Shown here: positions 10,976 to 21,372 of the stretch, piece by piece | Layout of the letters: the number at the start of each line of letters is the position of its first letter | Position numbering within the stretch: position 1 is the first letter of the stretch | From: Charina bottae | Taxonomy: Eukaryota; Chordata; Lepidosauria; Squamata; Charinaidae | Length of the DNA stretch: 64,000 bases | Direction of reading: 5' to 3' | Assembly (NCBI GenBank): GCA_023362775.1 | Contig: JALMGJ010000006.1 | Span: 15,326,001 to 15,390,000 of the forward strand | The notes under the pieces: generated by a model | Databases searched by the model: none | What the model was told of the DNA's origin: nothing | What the model saw: only the letters and a program-made list of their open reading frames with translations | Program-made: the position numbers and the translations under genes

Positions 10976-13900
10976 AGGAGATAGTTACCTTGTTGTGGTG
11001 CTGGAGCTTGAGCACCTCAATGAAACCATGAGCTAAACCGTGAAGGGACACCCAAGACGGGAAGGTTGTGGCAGAGAGGTCAGACTAAATACGATCCCTG
11101 GGGAAGGTAATGGCAACCCACCCCAGTATTCTTGCCGTGAAAACTAAATGGATCAGTACAACCAGAGATATGTCGGTATACCATTGGAAGATGGGACTCC
11201 CAGGTCGGAAGATGGTCAAAATGCTACTGGGGAGGAACAGAGGATACGTTCAACTAGCCCCAGATGTGATGACGCAGCTAGCTCAAAGCCGAAAGGACGG
11301 CTAGCGGCCGACGGTGCTGGTGGTGAACGACGAATCCGATGTTCTAAAGATCAACACACCATTGGAACCTGGAATGTAAGATCTATGAGCCAGGGCAAAT
11401 TGGATGTGGTTATTGGTGAGATGTCAAGATTAAATATAGACATTTTAGGTGTCAGTGAACTGAAATGGACTGGAATGGGCCACTTCACATCAGATGACCA
11501 CCAGATCTACTACTGTGGACAAGAGGACCACAGAAGAAATGGAGTAGCCTTCATAATTAATAATAAAGTGGCTAAAGCAGTGCTTGGATACAATCCAAAA
11601 AACGATAGAATGATCTCAATTCGAATTCAGGGTAAGCCATTTAACATCACAGTGATCCAAATATACGCCCCAACCACAGATGCTGAAGAAGCAGAAGTAG
11701 ATCAGTTCTATGAGGATCTGCAGCACCTACTGGATAATACACCAAAAAGAGATGTTATTTTCATTACAGGAGACTGGAATGCTAAGGTAGGTAGTCAGAC
11801 GACACCTGGAATTACAGGCAAGTATGGTCTGGGAGAACAAAATGAAGCAGGACATAGGCTGATAGAATTTTGCCAAGACAACTCACAGTGCATAACAAAC
11901 ACTCTCTTCCAACAACCTAAAAGACGACTTTATACATGGACTTCACCAGATGGTCAACACCGAAATCAGATTGACTACATCCTTTGCAGCCAAAGGTGGC
12001 GGACATCTATACAGTCGGTAAAAACAAGACCTGGAGCTGACTGTAGTTCAGATCACGAACTTCTTATTGCAAAATTTAGAATCAGACTAAAGAGAATAGG
12101 GAAGACCCACAGATCAGTTAGATATGAGCTCACTAATATTCCTAAGGAATATGCAGTGGAGGTGAAGAATAGATTTAAGGGACTAGATTTAGTAGATAGG
12201 GTCCCAGAAGAACTATGGACAGAAGTTCGCAACATTGTTCAGGAGGCGGCAACAAAAAACGTCCCAAAGAAAAAGAAAACCAAGAAGGCAAGATGGCTGT
12301 CTGCTGAGACACTGGAAGTAGCCCAAGAAAGAAGGAAAGAAAAAGGCAACAGTGATAGGGGGAGATATGCCCAATTAAATGCAAAATTCCAGAGGTTAGC
12401 CAGAAGAGATAAGGAATTATTTTTAAACAAACAATGTGCGGAAGTGGAAGAAGACAATAGAATAGGAAGGACAAGAGAGCTCTTCCAGAAAATTAGAAAC
12501 ATCGGAGGTAAATTCCAGGCAAAAATGGGTATGATCAAAAACAAAGAGGGCAAGTACCTAACAGAAGCAGAAGAGATCAAGAAAAGGTGGCAAGAATATA
12601 CGGAAGATCTGTATAGGAAGGATAATAATATTGGAGATAGCTTTGATGGTGTGGTCAGTGAGTTAGAGCCAGACATCCTGAAGAGTGAGGTTGAATGGGC
12701 CTTAAGAAGCATTGCTAATAACAAGGCAGCAGGAGTCGACGGTATCCCAGCTGAACTGTTTAAAATCTTGCAAGATGATGCTGTCAAGGTGATGCATGCC
12801 ATATGCCAGCAAATTTGGAAAACACAAGAATGGCCATCAGATTGGAAAAAAATCAACTTATATCCCCATACCAAAAAAGGGAAGCACTAAAGAATGTTCA
12901 AACTATCGAACAGTGGCACTTATTTCACATGCCAGTAAGGTAATGCTCAAGATCTTGCAAGGTAGACTCCAGCAATTCATGGAGCAAGAATTGCCAGATG
13001 TACAAGCTGGGTTTAGAAAAGGCAGAGGAACTAGAGACCAAATTGCCAATATCCGCTGGATAATAGAGAAAGCCAGGGAGTTTCAGAAAAACATCTATTT
13101 TTGTTTTATTGACTATTCTAAAGCCTTTGACTGTGTGGATTATAACAAATTGTGGCAAGTTCTTGGTGGTATGGGGATACCAAGTCATCTTGTCTGCCTC
13201 CTGAGGAATCTGTATAACGACCAAGTAGCAACGGTAAGAACAGAGCATGGAACAACGGACTGGTTTAAGATTGGGAAAGGAGTACGGCAGGGCTGTATAC
13301 TCTCACCCTACCTATTCAACCTGTACGCAGAACACATCATGCGACGTGCAGGGCTTGATGAATCCAAGGCTGGAGTTAAAATCGCTGGAAGAAACATTAA
13401 CAATCTTAGATATGCAGATGATACCACTTTGATGGCTGAAAGCGAAGAGGGGGAGCCTTATGACGAAGGTGAAAGAAGAAAGTGCAAAAGCTGGGTTGCA
13501 GTTAAACCTCAAAAAAACCAAGATTATGGCAACCAGCTTGACTGATAACTGGCAAATAGATGGAGAAAAAGTGGAGGCAGTGACAGACTTTGTATTTCTA
13601 GGCACAAAGATTACTGCAGATGCTGACTGCAGCCAGGAAATCAGAAGACGTCTACTTCTTGGGAGGAGAGCAATGGCAAATCTTGATAAAATAGTTAAGA
13701 GCAGAGACATCACACTGACGACAAAGGTCCGCATAGTTAAAGCAATGGTATTCCCTGTAGTAACCTATGGCTGTGAGAGCTGGACCATAAGGAAGGCTGA
13801 GTGTAGGAAGATAGATGCTTTTGAACTGTGGTGTTGGAGGAAAATTCTGAGAGTGCCTTGGACTGCAAGAAGATCAAACCAGTCCATACTCCAGGAAATA

Positions 13901-14190
13901 AAGCCAGACTGCTCACTTGAGGGAATGATATTAAAGGCAAAACTGAAGTATTTTGGCCACATAATGAGAAGACAGGATACCCTGGAGAAGATGCTGATGC
14001 TAGGGAAAGTGGAAGGCAAAAGGAAGAGGGGCCGACCAAGGGCAAGATGGATGGATGATATTCTGGAGGTGACAGACTTAACCATGGGGGAGTTGGGGAT
14101 GGTGACGGCCGACAGGAAGCTCTGGCGTGGGCTGGTCCATGAAGTCACGAAGAGTCGGAAGCGACTGAACGAATAAACAACAACAAAAAT
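10976..14190 (+). mobile_element. Near full-length BovB (RTE) LINE
   Basis: It has a 5' leader ('agatagttaccttgttgtgg', then 'aatggcaacccaccccagtattcttgcc'), a coding region for an AP-type endonuclease and RT, and the short BovB 3' end 'gagtcggaagcgactgaacg' followed by 'aataaacaacaacaaa'. At about 3.2 kb it has the expected size of a complete BovB. Four shorter BovB copies lie downstream in the window, all in this orientation. BovB is known in squamates and ruminants and has a history of horizontal transfer. Confidence 0.92.
11148..14176 (+). pseudogene. BovB endonuclease-reverse transcriptase with two frameshifts
   Basis: Three overlapping frames make up one broken protein. Frame 1 (11148-12890) has the endonuclease motifs GTWNVRS, VSELKWTG, IYAPTTD, GDWNAKVG, QIDYIL and SDHELL, then the start of the RT (NNKAAGVDGIPAEL). 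The frame breaks in a run of seven A near 12845-12851. Frame 2 (to 13545) has YRTVALISHASKV, FIDYSKAFDCVD, GVRQGCILSPYLFNLYAEH and the catalytic YADDTTL. A 5-nt deletion near 13446-13455, relative to the 29.7-kb copy, shifts the frame again. Frame 3 (13460-14176) has the C-terminal domain, including YGCESWTIRKAE, WTARRSNQSILQEI and GHIMRRQDTLEKM. Catalytic residues look intact, but the ORF is dead. Confidence 0.9.
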
Positions 14191-14424
14191 GTGCCAACCC
14201 AGCCTGTTGCTCAATTTATAGTTCAATGCATAGGACAGACCAAGAAATGTGTTAATTCAGTGCCCAAGCTAACTACATCATGTAAATGCAGCCTAAGAGT
14301 TGAAGTCCAGTCCACCTAATATGTATCAGGTTAGCTATCAATCCACAGCTGGGACATACTGTAGGTAGTAACTTCTTTCTGCAACAGAACAAGGAATTAT
14401 AAGATGTTTCAAAACTTGACATCA

Positions 14425-14462
14425 AATAGAGTCCCCTATTCGGGGAGATGGGCGGGTATAAA

Positions 14463-14502
<40 letters not shown>

Positions 14503-14911
14503 ATAGTTGTAAAATCTTGTTTTACAATTTAGTATTTTTATATTGTATGTATATTTTATGTTTCTTGTTTTTATTATCTTATTGTAAACCGCCCAGAGTC
14601 CCTCCGGAGGAGGGAGATGGGCGGTGATAGAAGTTTGATTAATAAATAAATAAAATAAATAAAATAGTTCTCCTTCTTTGCAGAACCGAGCAGCGCCTTC
14701 CCGCTGGAACGAGGTTCTCCCCAAGATCCAGATGGCCCCCCATTCTGTTGTTGTTTAGAAGAGCTGTGAAGACCTGGCTCTTCCCCCAGGGAAAGGGGGA
14801 CCCCTCACTTCAACACGCTTACCATCTTTTTTCTTTATTTTTTATGTTTTATTCTAATGTCTTGGATTGTTATGAGTCACCCAGAGTCATTGAGAGTCAG
14901 ATGGCATGCAA

Positions 14912-14964
<53 letters not shown>

Positions 14965-14965
14965 A
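14425..14965 (+). mobile_element. Three consecutive L2/CR1 3' ends
   Basis: First, 'gagtcccctattcggggagatgggcgggtataaatt' with an (AAAT)n tail to 14506. Second, 'aaaccgcccagagtccctccggaggagggagatgggcgg' with a TAAA tail to about 14665. Third, from about 14666, a decayed C-terminal coding piece and a 3' UTR ending in (GTTA)n from about 14915 to 14965. Three tails in one orientation suggest repeated insertion into A-rich tails. Confidence 0.65.
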
Positions 14966-15191
14966 AAACCAAAGTATGCACAGATGATTCATTCATTTCA
15001 CCAACATTCCCAGCAGAATTGCTGTCTGGGCACCCACATCCATAAGGAAACAACCTGCAAAGGCCTTTGAAGCCACTACAGTGCGCAGTCCAGGAGATAG
15101 ATCCAGCTGCCTCATCACTTCAAGGAGGGTCACTTCGAACCAACACACTTTGCATAGCATCCTTTCAAATGTTTTGCACAGTGCTACCATC

Positions 15192-15522
15192 TGGGGAGGG
15201 GGCGTGGTGGCTCAGCGGGTAAGAAGCCAGGCATGTTGATCGGAGGGTCGCAAGTTCGGAGGGTCGAATCCCTAGCCCCGTGTGACGGAGTGAGCCCCAG
15301 CTCTTGCCAACATAGCAATTCAAAAGCTTGCAAATGCAAGTAGATGCATAGGTACCGCTTCAGTGGGAAGGTAACAGCGTTCCGCGCGTGTCATGCGGCT
15401 ACATGACCATGGAAGCGTCTTTGGACAACGCTGGCTCTTTGGCTAACAAACGGAGATGAGCACCTGCCCCTAGAGTTGGACAGGACTGCACAACTGTGCG
15501 GGGGGGACCTTTACCTTTACTT
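15192..15522 (+). mobile_element. Sauria-type tRNA SINE
   Basis: The tRNA-like head has an A box ('gtggctcagcgggtaag') and a B box ('gggtcgaatccc'). It is followed by a conserved central region ('gcaaatgcaagtagatgcat', 'ggtaacagcgttccgcg', 'gctaacaaacggagatgagc') and the tail 'agagttggacaggactgcac', ending in 'acctttacctttac'. The 'gagtcgga..cgactg' tail resembles the BovB 3' end, as expected for a SINE moved by BovB. Confidence 0.85.
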
Positions 15523-17040
15523 ACCATCTGGGGGTGCTGCTGTGGATGCCTTGGCAGCCCAAAGCCCCTAATTCCTGTCTGCTGTGCTAAGCCAAAACCC
15601 AACAAAGCCCATTATGGCTGAACCCAGTCAGACTGTTGCCATAGTTTTACTGAAGTCCAGTTCAGGCACTCAAATCAGGGAATTTAAACTCATGGAAGAG
15701 TTGGGGTTTAGGGCATGGTTAATGGCCAAACATCTTTTGCAATGGCTAAATAATTGGTGGCTTATATGAAATTTGAACCAGGGACTTCCTAAGTCGTACG
15801 CTCAGCTGTACCAGTTTACTTGTTTGCGGCTGCTCCTTTCTAAAGTGTTTTCCTTGTGATCAATACATTACAGGGGGATTGAAAAGCAGAGGTCCCAGGA
15901 GTCTGATTACTTCACAGCAGCCCGGCCCTTTGTCAAAGATCGCAGCTTAATCAGTCCTTGCAAGATCTGTCAGACCAATATGCTTTACATTAGGAAGATG
16001 CTAATGGCCCTGTTGCAGAACCGTAATTCAGCTGAACTGTCATATCTTAACAGAGATGATAACGTGTAATTGTCTGTTATCAGCACAAAGGCACCTGCGA
16101 CTGAAACCTCTGACAGCTGCAGCAAAGATAAGCATGACTGCACACTGGGAATCTGAGCTCAGGTTGAATCTTTAATTGAGGAGCAGGGCACCTCCTGCTG
16201 CCGAGTGAAACTTGCTAAGTTAGCAGAGCTGCCTTTGACTAGGAAACAGCTGATACTGAGGGCACATTCTTCTTTTATTTCCTCCTATATCATTTAATTA
16301 AGAGCCGAAGTAGACTGGACATTAAATACACTTTGGAACGGAAACGGTGCATTATTAAAGAAGGCAGGAAGGGTCTGCCCTGTAGAAGGCAGAGATTGGG
16401 CTTAATCCTTTCCTCCCCGGATCTTCTCTCTCTGAAGCATCGAAGGAAAAGTCCCTTCGGGGACAATTCCAGATTGTCTGCTTTGAAGCTTCCTCAGGGC
16501 TGTAGAAAGAGAGGAAAAGGTTAAATGCACCCTGTTTGCTGCAGTCCTTATAATTATAGTCCAAAGGGGGCATTTAGGCATTGAGTCCGACGCCCTGCTT
16601 CCGACGCCCTGCTCAGTGCAGAAATCCAAATTGAAGCATCCCAGAGAGATCGGCTGTAGAGCTCACCTAGATCACATCCAACGAAGAGGAGCCGCCATTA
16701 GCTCAATCTCCGGGGGACTGATTCCGCTACTCAACTGCTCTTACTGTTAGGGATTTTTTCATCATCATCATCATAACCTAACTTAAATCCATTCCATCAT
16801 GCCCTGCGCTCTGGAATAAGAGACGTGTTGACACTCTTGTGTGTGACAACCTTTGGGGTATTGTTATTATATCCCCCTCTGTAATCTTTTCTCAGTGCTA
16901 AACATGCACTGGTCCTTCGGTTTCTCTTCATTTCTAGTTACCTGATCATCCTCACTGTCTTCTCTGAACCTGTTTTCACTTATTTTTAAACTGCTGCCCA
17001 GAAGTGGAATTCTGACTGTTCTTTGTTACCTGATTGTGGC
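15523..17040. other. Unique DNA, possible conserved noncoding block near 15930-16160
   Basis: No gene seen. The part around 15930-16160 is non-repetitive and dense in factor-like words ('ttatcagcacaaaggcacctg', 'ctctgacagctgcagcaaagataagcatg', TAAT, GATAA). That style is common in conserved vertebrate enhancers, but it is only an impression without an alignment. Confidence 0.3.
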
Positions 17041-17070
17041 TTGAATCATGTCAACTGGATTTCTATTTTC

Positions 17071-17118
17071 TCAGTAGAAACGTTTCACTCCTTATCCAAG
17101 GAGCTTCTTCAGTCTGAG
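17071..17118 (-). ncRNA. Hammerhead-ribozyme-like motif, PLE family 1
   Basis: Read on the minus strand: CTGAAGA (17112-17106), one spacer A, stem II arm GCTCCTT, loop GGAT, arm AAGGAGT, GAAAC (17086-17082), then GTT. The stem II arms pair with one G-U at the base. The order CUGANGA, stem II, GAAA, then NUH is the hammerhead catalytic core. A short stem I is possible with the flanks. Minimal hammerheads are known in PLE terminal repeats. Folding and cleavage were not tested. Confidence 0.6.
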
Positions 17119-17212
17119 TAAAGTTAGTAAGGGAATCCTTAAATATGTTTCTAGGGTGGCTGTGTGACCTTGCACCTGGGGCTAGGTCATGGTTATTTTG
17201 AGATGTTTATTT

Positions 17213-18868
17213 CTAAGTCCCTTTATCATCTACAGGAGGATCGTTAAGATTACCCTGCTGCTGTTGAGATTGCGAAATGGTCTTAATCTTCCTAGGCACA
17301 GAAGACAAAGCAGGGAGGAAGATAGGGGAAAGGTTATGCCTGAGGCCCCCACCTCTATTCAAGGAAGGATTTTCCAAGTTGGCATAAATGGATTCCTTGA
17401 CCCCTCTCTCAAACCACCTATCTTCTCTGTCTAAAATGTGAACATTGATGTCCTCAAATGAGTGTCCTTTTTCCTTTAGATGAAGATAAACTGCTGACTC
17501 TGGTCCTGTGGTGTTACTTCTCCTGTGTTGGGCCATCCTCCTGTACAAAGGTTGTTTGGTTTCTCCAATGTAGAGTTCAGAGCACTCCTCACTGCACTGG
17601 ATTGCATACACTACATTGCTTTCCTTGTGTTTTGGAGTTTGATCTTTGGGGTGTACAAGCCTCTGTCTCAGTGTGTTGGTGGGTTTGAAATATACAGGTA
17701 TGTGGTGTTTGCCAAATATCCGTTTTATCTTTTCAGACACGCCAGCCATGTAAGGAATGACCAGGTTCTTCCGTTTACTCTGAGTCTCAGTCCTATCTGT
17801 CGCTGTTTTAGGTCTGGTAGACTTAGATTTAGTGAAGGCCCAATTTGGATATCCACAGGCCTTCAGAGCTGTTCTCAGGTGCTGCTTTTCATTCTTTTTG
17901 GAATCCATGGAGGTGGGGATGGTTTCTGCTCTGTGTGATAATGTCCTGATGACTCCTAGTTTGTGCTGCAGTGGATGGTGGGAGTCAAACATCAGGTATT
18001 GATCTGTGTGTGTGGGTTTCCTGTAGATCCCTATTTCTAGCTTGCCACTGGTCCCAATGAGGACTTCACAGTCTAGGAATGCCAGTCTGTTGTCCTTGGT
18101 GTGTTCTCTGGTGAACCTAATGTTGGCATCTATAGTGTTTATATGGTCCGTGAAGGCCTGTACTTCCTGGGCCTTGATTTTGACCCATGTGTCATCCACA
18201 TACCTAAACCAGTGGGTGGGCACCGTTCCCTGGAAAGTGTTGAGTGCTTTCTTCTCCACTTCTTCCATGTATAAATTGGCCACAATGGGTGACACAGGAG
18301 AACCCATGGCACAGCCGTGTTTTTGTCTGTAAAAGTCACCTCTGTATGAGAAATAAGTGGTGTTAAGACACAGGTCCAGAAGATGGCAGATTTGGTTTGG
18401 GTTGTGATGGTTTCTCCTTTCAAGGGTGCTGTCCTCTTCTTGTCTCTTCCTGACAGCGGATAGAGCATGAGTGGTGGGGATGCTGGTGAAAAGGGAGGAC
18501 ACATCGAAGGAGACCATAGTTTCATCTGTATCCAGTTTCAGGATCTTTGCTTTGGAAACAAATTCTTCCGAATTATGGATGTGGTGTTCAGAGTGTCCAA
18601 CTAGAGGTGCTAGTATGGTAGAGAGGTGTTTGGCAATGTTGTATGTTACCGAATTAATGCTGCTGACTATGGGTCGGAGGGGTGTTCCTTCCTTGTGGAT
18701 CTTAGGAAGTCCGTAGATGCAAGGGATGGCTTCTCCAGGATACAGACGGTGGTAGGTAATCCTATCGATGAAGCCATCATGTTCCAATTGTTTCAAACTG
18801 TCTATTACCTTTTTCTTGTAATTGCTGGTGGGGTCTCTTTTCAGTTTTTCATATGTATGGTGATCCAC
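17213..18868 (-). pseudogene. PLE family 1 reverse transcriptase and GIY-YIG endonuclease
   Basis: 551 codons without a stop. The RT comes first: IYGLPKIHKEGTPLRPIVSS, VSFDVSSLFTSIP, CAMGSPVSPIVANLYMEEVE and the catalytic YVDDT at about residue 223. A lysine- and arginine-rich linker follows, then the GIY-YIG domain near residues 410-510, with VVYAIQC, ELYIGETKQPLYRRMAQHR, HLKEKGHSFED and a late glutamate in KESIYANLE. The first codon of the open stretch is GTG preceded in frame by TGA, so this is a truncated remnant and not a natural start. The missing N-terminal region makes it non-autonomous, although the catalytic motifs survive. Confidence 0.85.
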
Positions 18869-18944
18869 AATAAAATTACCTCACTTTTTTCAGGAGTGTA
18901 TCCCAAGAGTATATAATCCTAGCAGAGTCATCCAAGGCACAAAG

Positions 18945-20010
18945 GTCATCTCAGCTAAAGCTAGCAGGCACCTGTATCAGGCAGTGGTGATACTGGAAGA
19001 TGCTGGAGGTAGATCACTTTAGTGATCAGTAATGATAGTAAACAGCATCATTTCATACTGTGCAAGAGAAGATAATGGTAAACCACTCCTGTATTCTACC
19101 AAGAAAACCTGTGAGTTCTAGTCCCGCCTTAGGCATGAAAGCCAGCTGGGTGACCTTGGGCCAGTCCCTGTCTCTCAGCCGTAGGAAGGAGCCAATGGAA
19201 AACCAGGAGACTGAGAGTTCTAGTCCCGCCTTAGGCATGAAAGCCGGCTGGGTGACCTTGGGCCAGTCCCTCTCTCTCAGCCCTAGGAAGGAGCCAATGG
19301 CAAACTAGGAGACTGAGAGTTCTAGTCCCACCTTAGGCATGAAAGCTGGCTGGGTGACCTTGGGCCACTCCCTCTCTCTCAGCCCTAGGAAGGAGCCAAT
19401 GGCAAACTAGGAGACTGAGAGTTCTAGTCCCGCCTTAGGCATGAAAGCCAGCTGGGTGACCTTGGGCCACTCCCTGTCTCTCAGCCCAACTCACCTCACA
19501 GGGTTGCTGTTGTGGGGAAAACAGGAGGAGGAAGGAGTATTAGGTATGTTCGCCGCCTTGAGTTATTTATAAAAATAATAAAGGTGGGATAAAAATAAAA
19601 TTAATTAAATAATTAAATAATTGATAATATAGTGTCAGATGATGGGTCCCTCAGGTCAGATGGCACTCAACATGCTCCTGAGGAAGAGCTGAGGATACTT
19701 TGGAGCACTAATGCTGTTTATGATGCAGCTAGAGTAAAGCCTTCAGGACATCTAGTTGCTGATGTTGCCATGCAGGAAAAGAAAATCTGAAGCTGCAAAG
19801 ACAGAATTACAGTGGGGACATGGAACATAAGAAGTATGAACATAGGAAAGCTCTACACAGTGAAAACATGGACATCAATAAATTAAAATGGACTGGAATT
19901 AGACACTTTCAGTCAGAAGATCATATTTTTTATTACTCAGGGCATGACAAACAAAGAACAATATCATCCTGGAGAAGGTATATTATATGATCACTAAGAG
20001 TTGATTCAAA
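18945..20010 (+). mobile_element. Old RTE-like LINE fragment, interrupted by a SINE
   Basis: Two pieces flank the SINE array. Before it, 'gaagataatggtaaaccactcctgtattct' recalls the BovB-type leader. After it (about 19625-20000) lie 'gggacatggaacataagaag' (GTWNIRS-like) and a stretch translating to INKLKWTGIRHFQSEDH, matching the BovB motif SELKWTGMGHFTSDDH. Heavy decay shows that it is much older than the BovB at 11 kb. Confidence 0.55.
19105..19620 (+). repeat. SINE family B with four copies of an internal 102-bp unit and an L2-type tail
   Basis: The unit from 'aaagccagctgggtgacc' through 'agttctagtcccgcc' recurs at 19138, 19240, 19342 and 19444, exactly 102 bp apart. The last copy runs into 'cccaactcacctcacagggttgctgttgtgg' and a 3' tail ('gccgccttgagttatttata...aaggtgggataaaaata'). 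The same unit and phase occur at 47.9 and 57.5 kb. Confidence 0.85.
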
Positions 20011-20457
20011 CCTGATGGCACTTCATCAGTTAATCACTATAGACCTTCAGGGTCAGATAATAAGGCTAACACATGTATTAGGATGGAGAGATTATAAACT
20101 GAGGGCAGGGGATCTCTCTGTACCTGAGGCAGATTTTTGCTTAAATCAGGAAAGGAAGTGAAAAACGCAGTTGGAAATCTAGTTGCTGAACGAATGGACA
20201 CAAGAGGTGCCATAAAAAAAGGACTCTACAGAATTACTGGTGGGTGTGTTCTTAACGCAGGGAAATGAAAATATGAATATACAGTATGTATATATGGGCA
20301 TATTGGAATATGTTCTCTGTAAGAAAGATGGGAGGGAGCCTCCACATAGTAGATTGACAGCTGGAGTCCTAATACTTCCTTCCCCAATACATCAGACTAA
20401 GAGAAGAATGGAGGAAGACCAGCCAGGATGCCATTCCATCTATATGACACTACACTA

Positions 20458-20534
20458 CAGTGTTTCTCAACCTTGGGAACTTTAAGATGTGTGGACTTCA
20501 ACACATCTTAAAGTTCCAAGATTGAGAAACACTA
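20458..20534. mobile_element. Short palindromic hAT-type MITE
   Basis: It starts 'cagtgtttctcaaccttggg' and returns as the inverted copy 'ttccaagattgagaaacact'. The flanks 'ctacacta' (20450-20457) and 'ctatacta' (20535-20542) match 7 of 8, as expected for an aged 8-bp hAT duplication. Confidence 0.75.
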
Positions 20535-20542
20535 CTATACTA

Positions 20543-21270
20543 TAACAATATAATTATTCAATTAAACTTTTCAGCAAACTTCCATATATGTAACTTCTTA
20601 GTAAGGCTTCCAAGCCTGAGCTCAAAAAAACTGGACAACTACTAAACAGAAGCAAAGAGTTTGCTTACTTTATCTCTGTTGCCATCTAATGGTTGCCCAG
20701 ATTTCTGCAGCCCTGATTTGATAACACTATATATAGCTCATCCTCAATCTATATTATGAAACTCAGAGCTGGTTAAGATCAAACAATCCGTGCCACTGAG
20801 GAAAAATATCTGTATTTGCATATGGTTCCTTATGCCCCCAGACAGGTTCTAAAGTTATTGACATGTCATACTAAGCCATAAGATTGCTTGATTGAGGCAT
20901 AGCATGTTATACAAACTCAGCCACTGTGGTTTGTAAATCATGGTATATGGCTTAGCAATGTTGGACAGTCTTAAACAATTGTGGTTTATTTAAAGAAACA
21001 TGTTTATCTATTTGTTTACTTGCTTATTTATTTAAATTTAAATTTATTGGCTGCCCAACTCCAAGGCCATAACTTTGAATGTGCGAATGTGATGACTGCC
21101 ACATATCACAGATCCAGAATAATTTGCAAATGTATTCTTTAATATCCTGTAGCATCTTGCTTTGATTGCAAAAAAAGTCATTTCAGCATAACTAAATTAA
21201 TTTGTTTTTCTTGGCATCTTCCCCTCTGCCATCCTATTTTCAGTTTCAGATAATGAAGTTGAAACAGCCA
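20543..21270. other. AT-rich DNA with a possible diverged MITE
   Basis: No gene. The part near 20865-20980 ('actaagccataagattgcttg', 'gtttgtaaatcatggtatatggctta') resembles the inverted-repeat element at 53410-53592. Confidence 0.4.
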
Positions 21271-21334
21271 GGAGGAGGAGGAGGAGGAGGAGGAGGAGGA
21301 GGAGGAGGAGGAGGAGGAGGAGGAGGAGGAGGAA

Positions 21335-21370
<36 letters not shown>

Positions 21371-21372
21371 CT
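21271..21372 (+). repeat. (GGA)n, (GA)n and (GACA)n microsatellite
   Basis: A pure GGA run of about 62 bp, then GA repeats, then GACAGACA. It is polypurine on the plus strand. The open frames across it (poly-Gly and poly-Pro) are artefacts. Confidence 0.95.

Larger units (their letters stand above)
17041..18905 (-). mobile_element. Penelope-like element, family 1, 5'-truncated
   Basis: A minus-strand PLE with an RT joined to a GIY-YIG endonuclease, the hallmark of canonical Penelope elements. Its 3' noncoding end (17041-17212) holds a hammerhead-like motif. The coding frame is closed by a stop just upstream of 18868, and the element appears truncated by about 18905. Two more fragments of this family lie at 37.2 and 38.9 kb. 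Confidence 0.88.

Noticed and set aside
11148..14176. Host gene (databases often mislabel such ORFs as host proteins)
   Set aside because: Endonuclease and RT motifs plus the BovB 3' end and truncated sister copies show that it is a retrotransposon.
15192..15290. tRNA gene
   Set aside because: The A and B boxes belong to a Sauria SINE head. The following sequence is SINE body, no clean cloverleaf with an acceptor stem was seen, and the same unit recurs at 25, 25.9 and 46 kb.
19105..19620. CRISPR-like or satellite array
   Set aside because: Units are directly adjacent without unique spacers and are parts of a SINE in a vertebrate genome.
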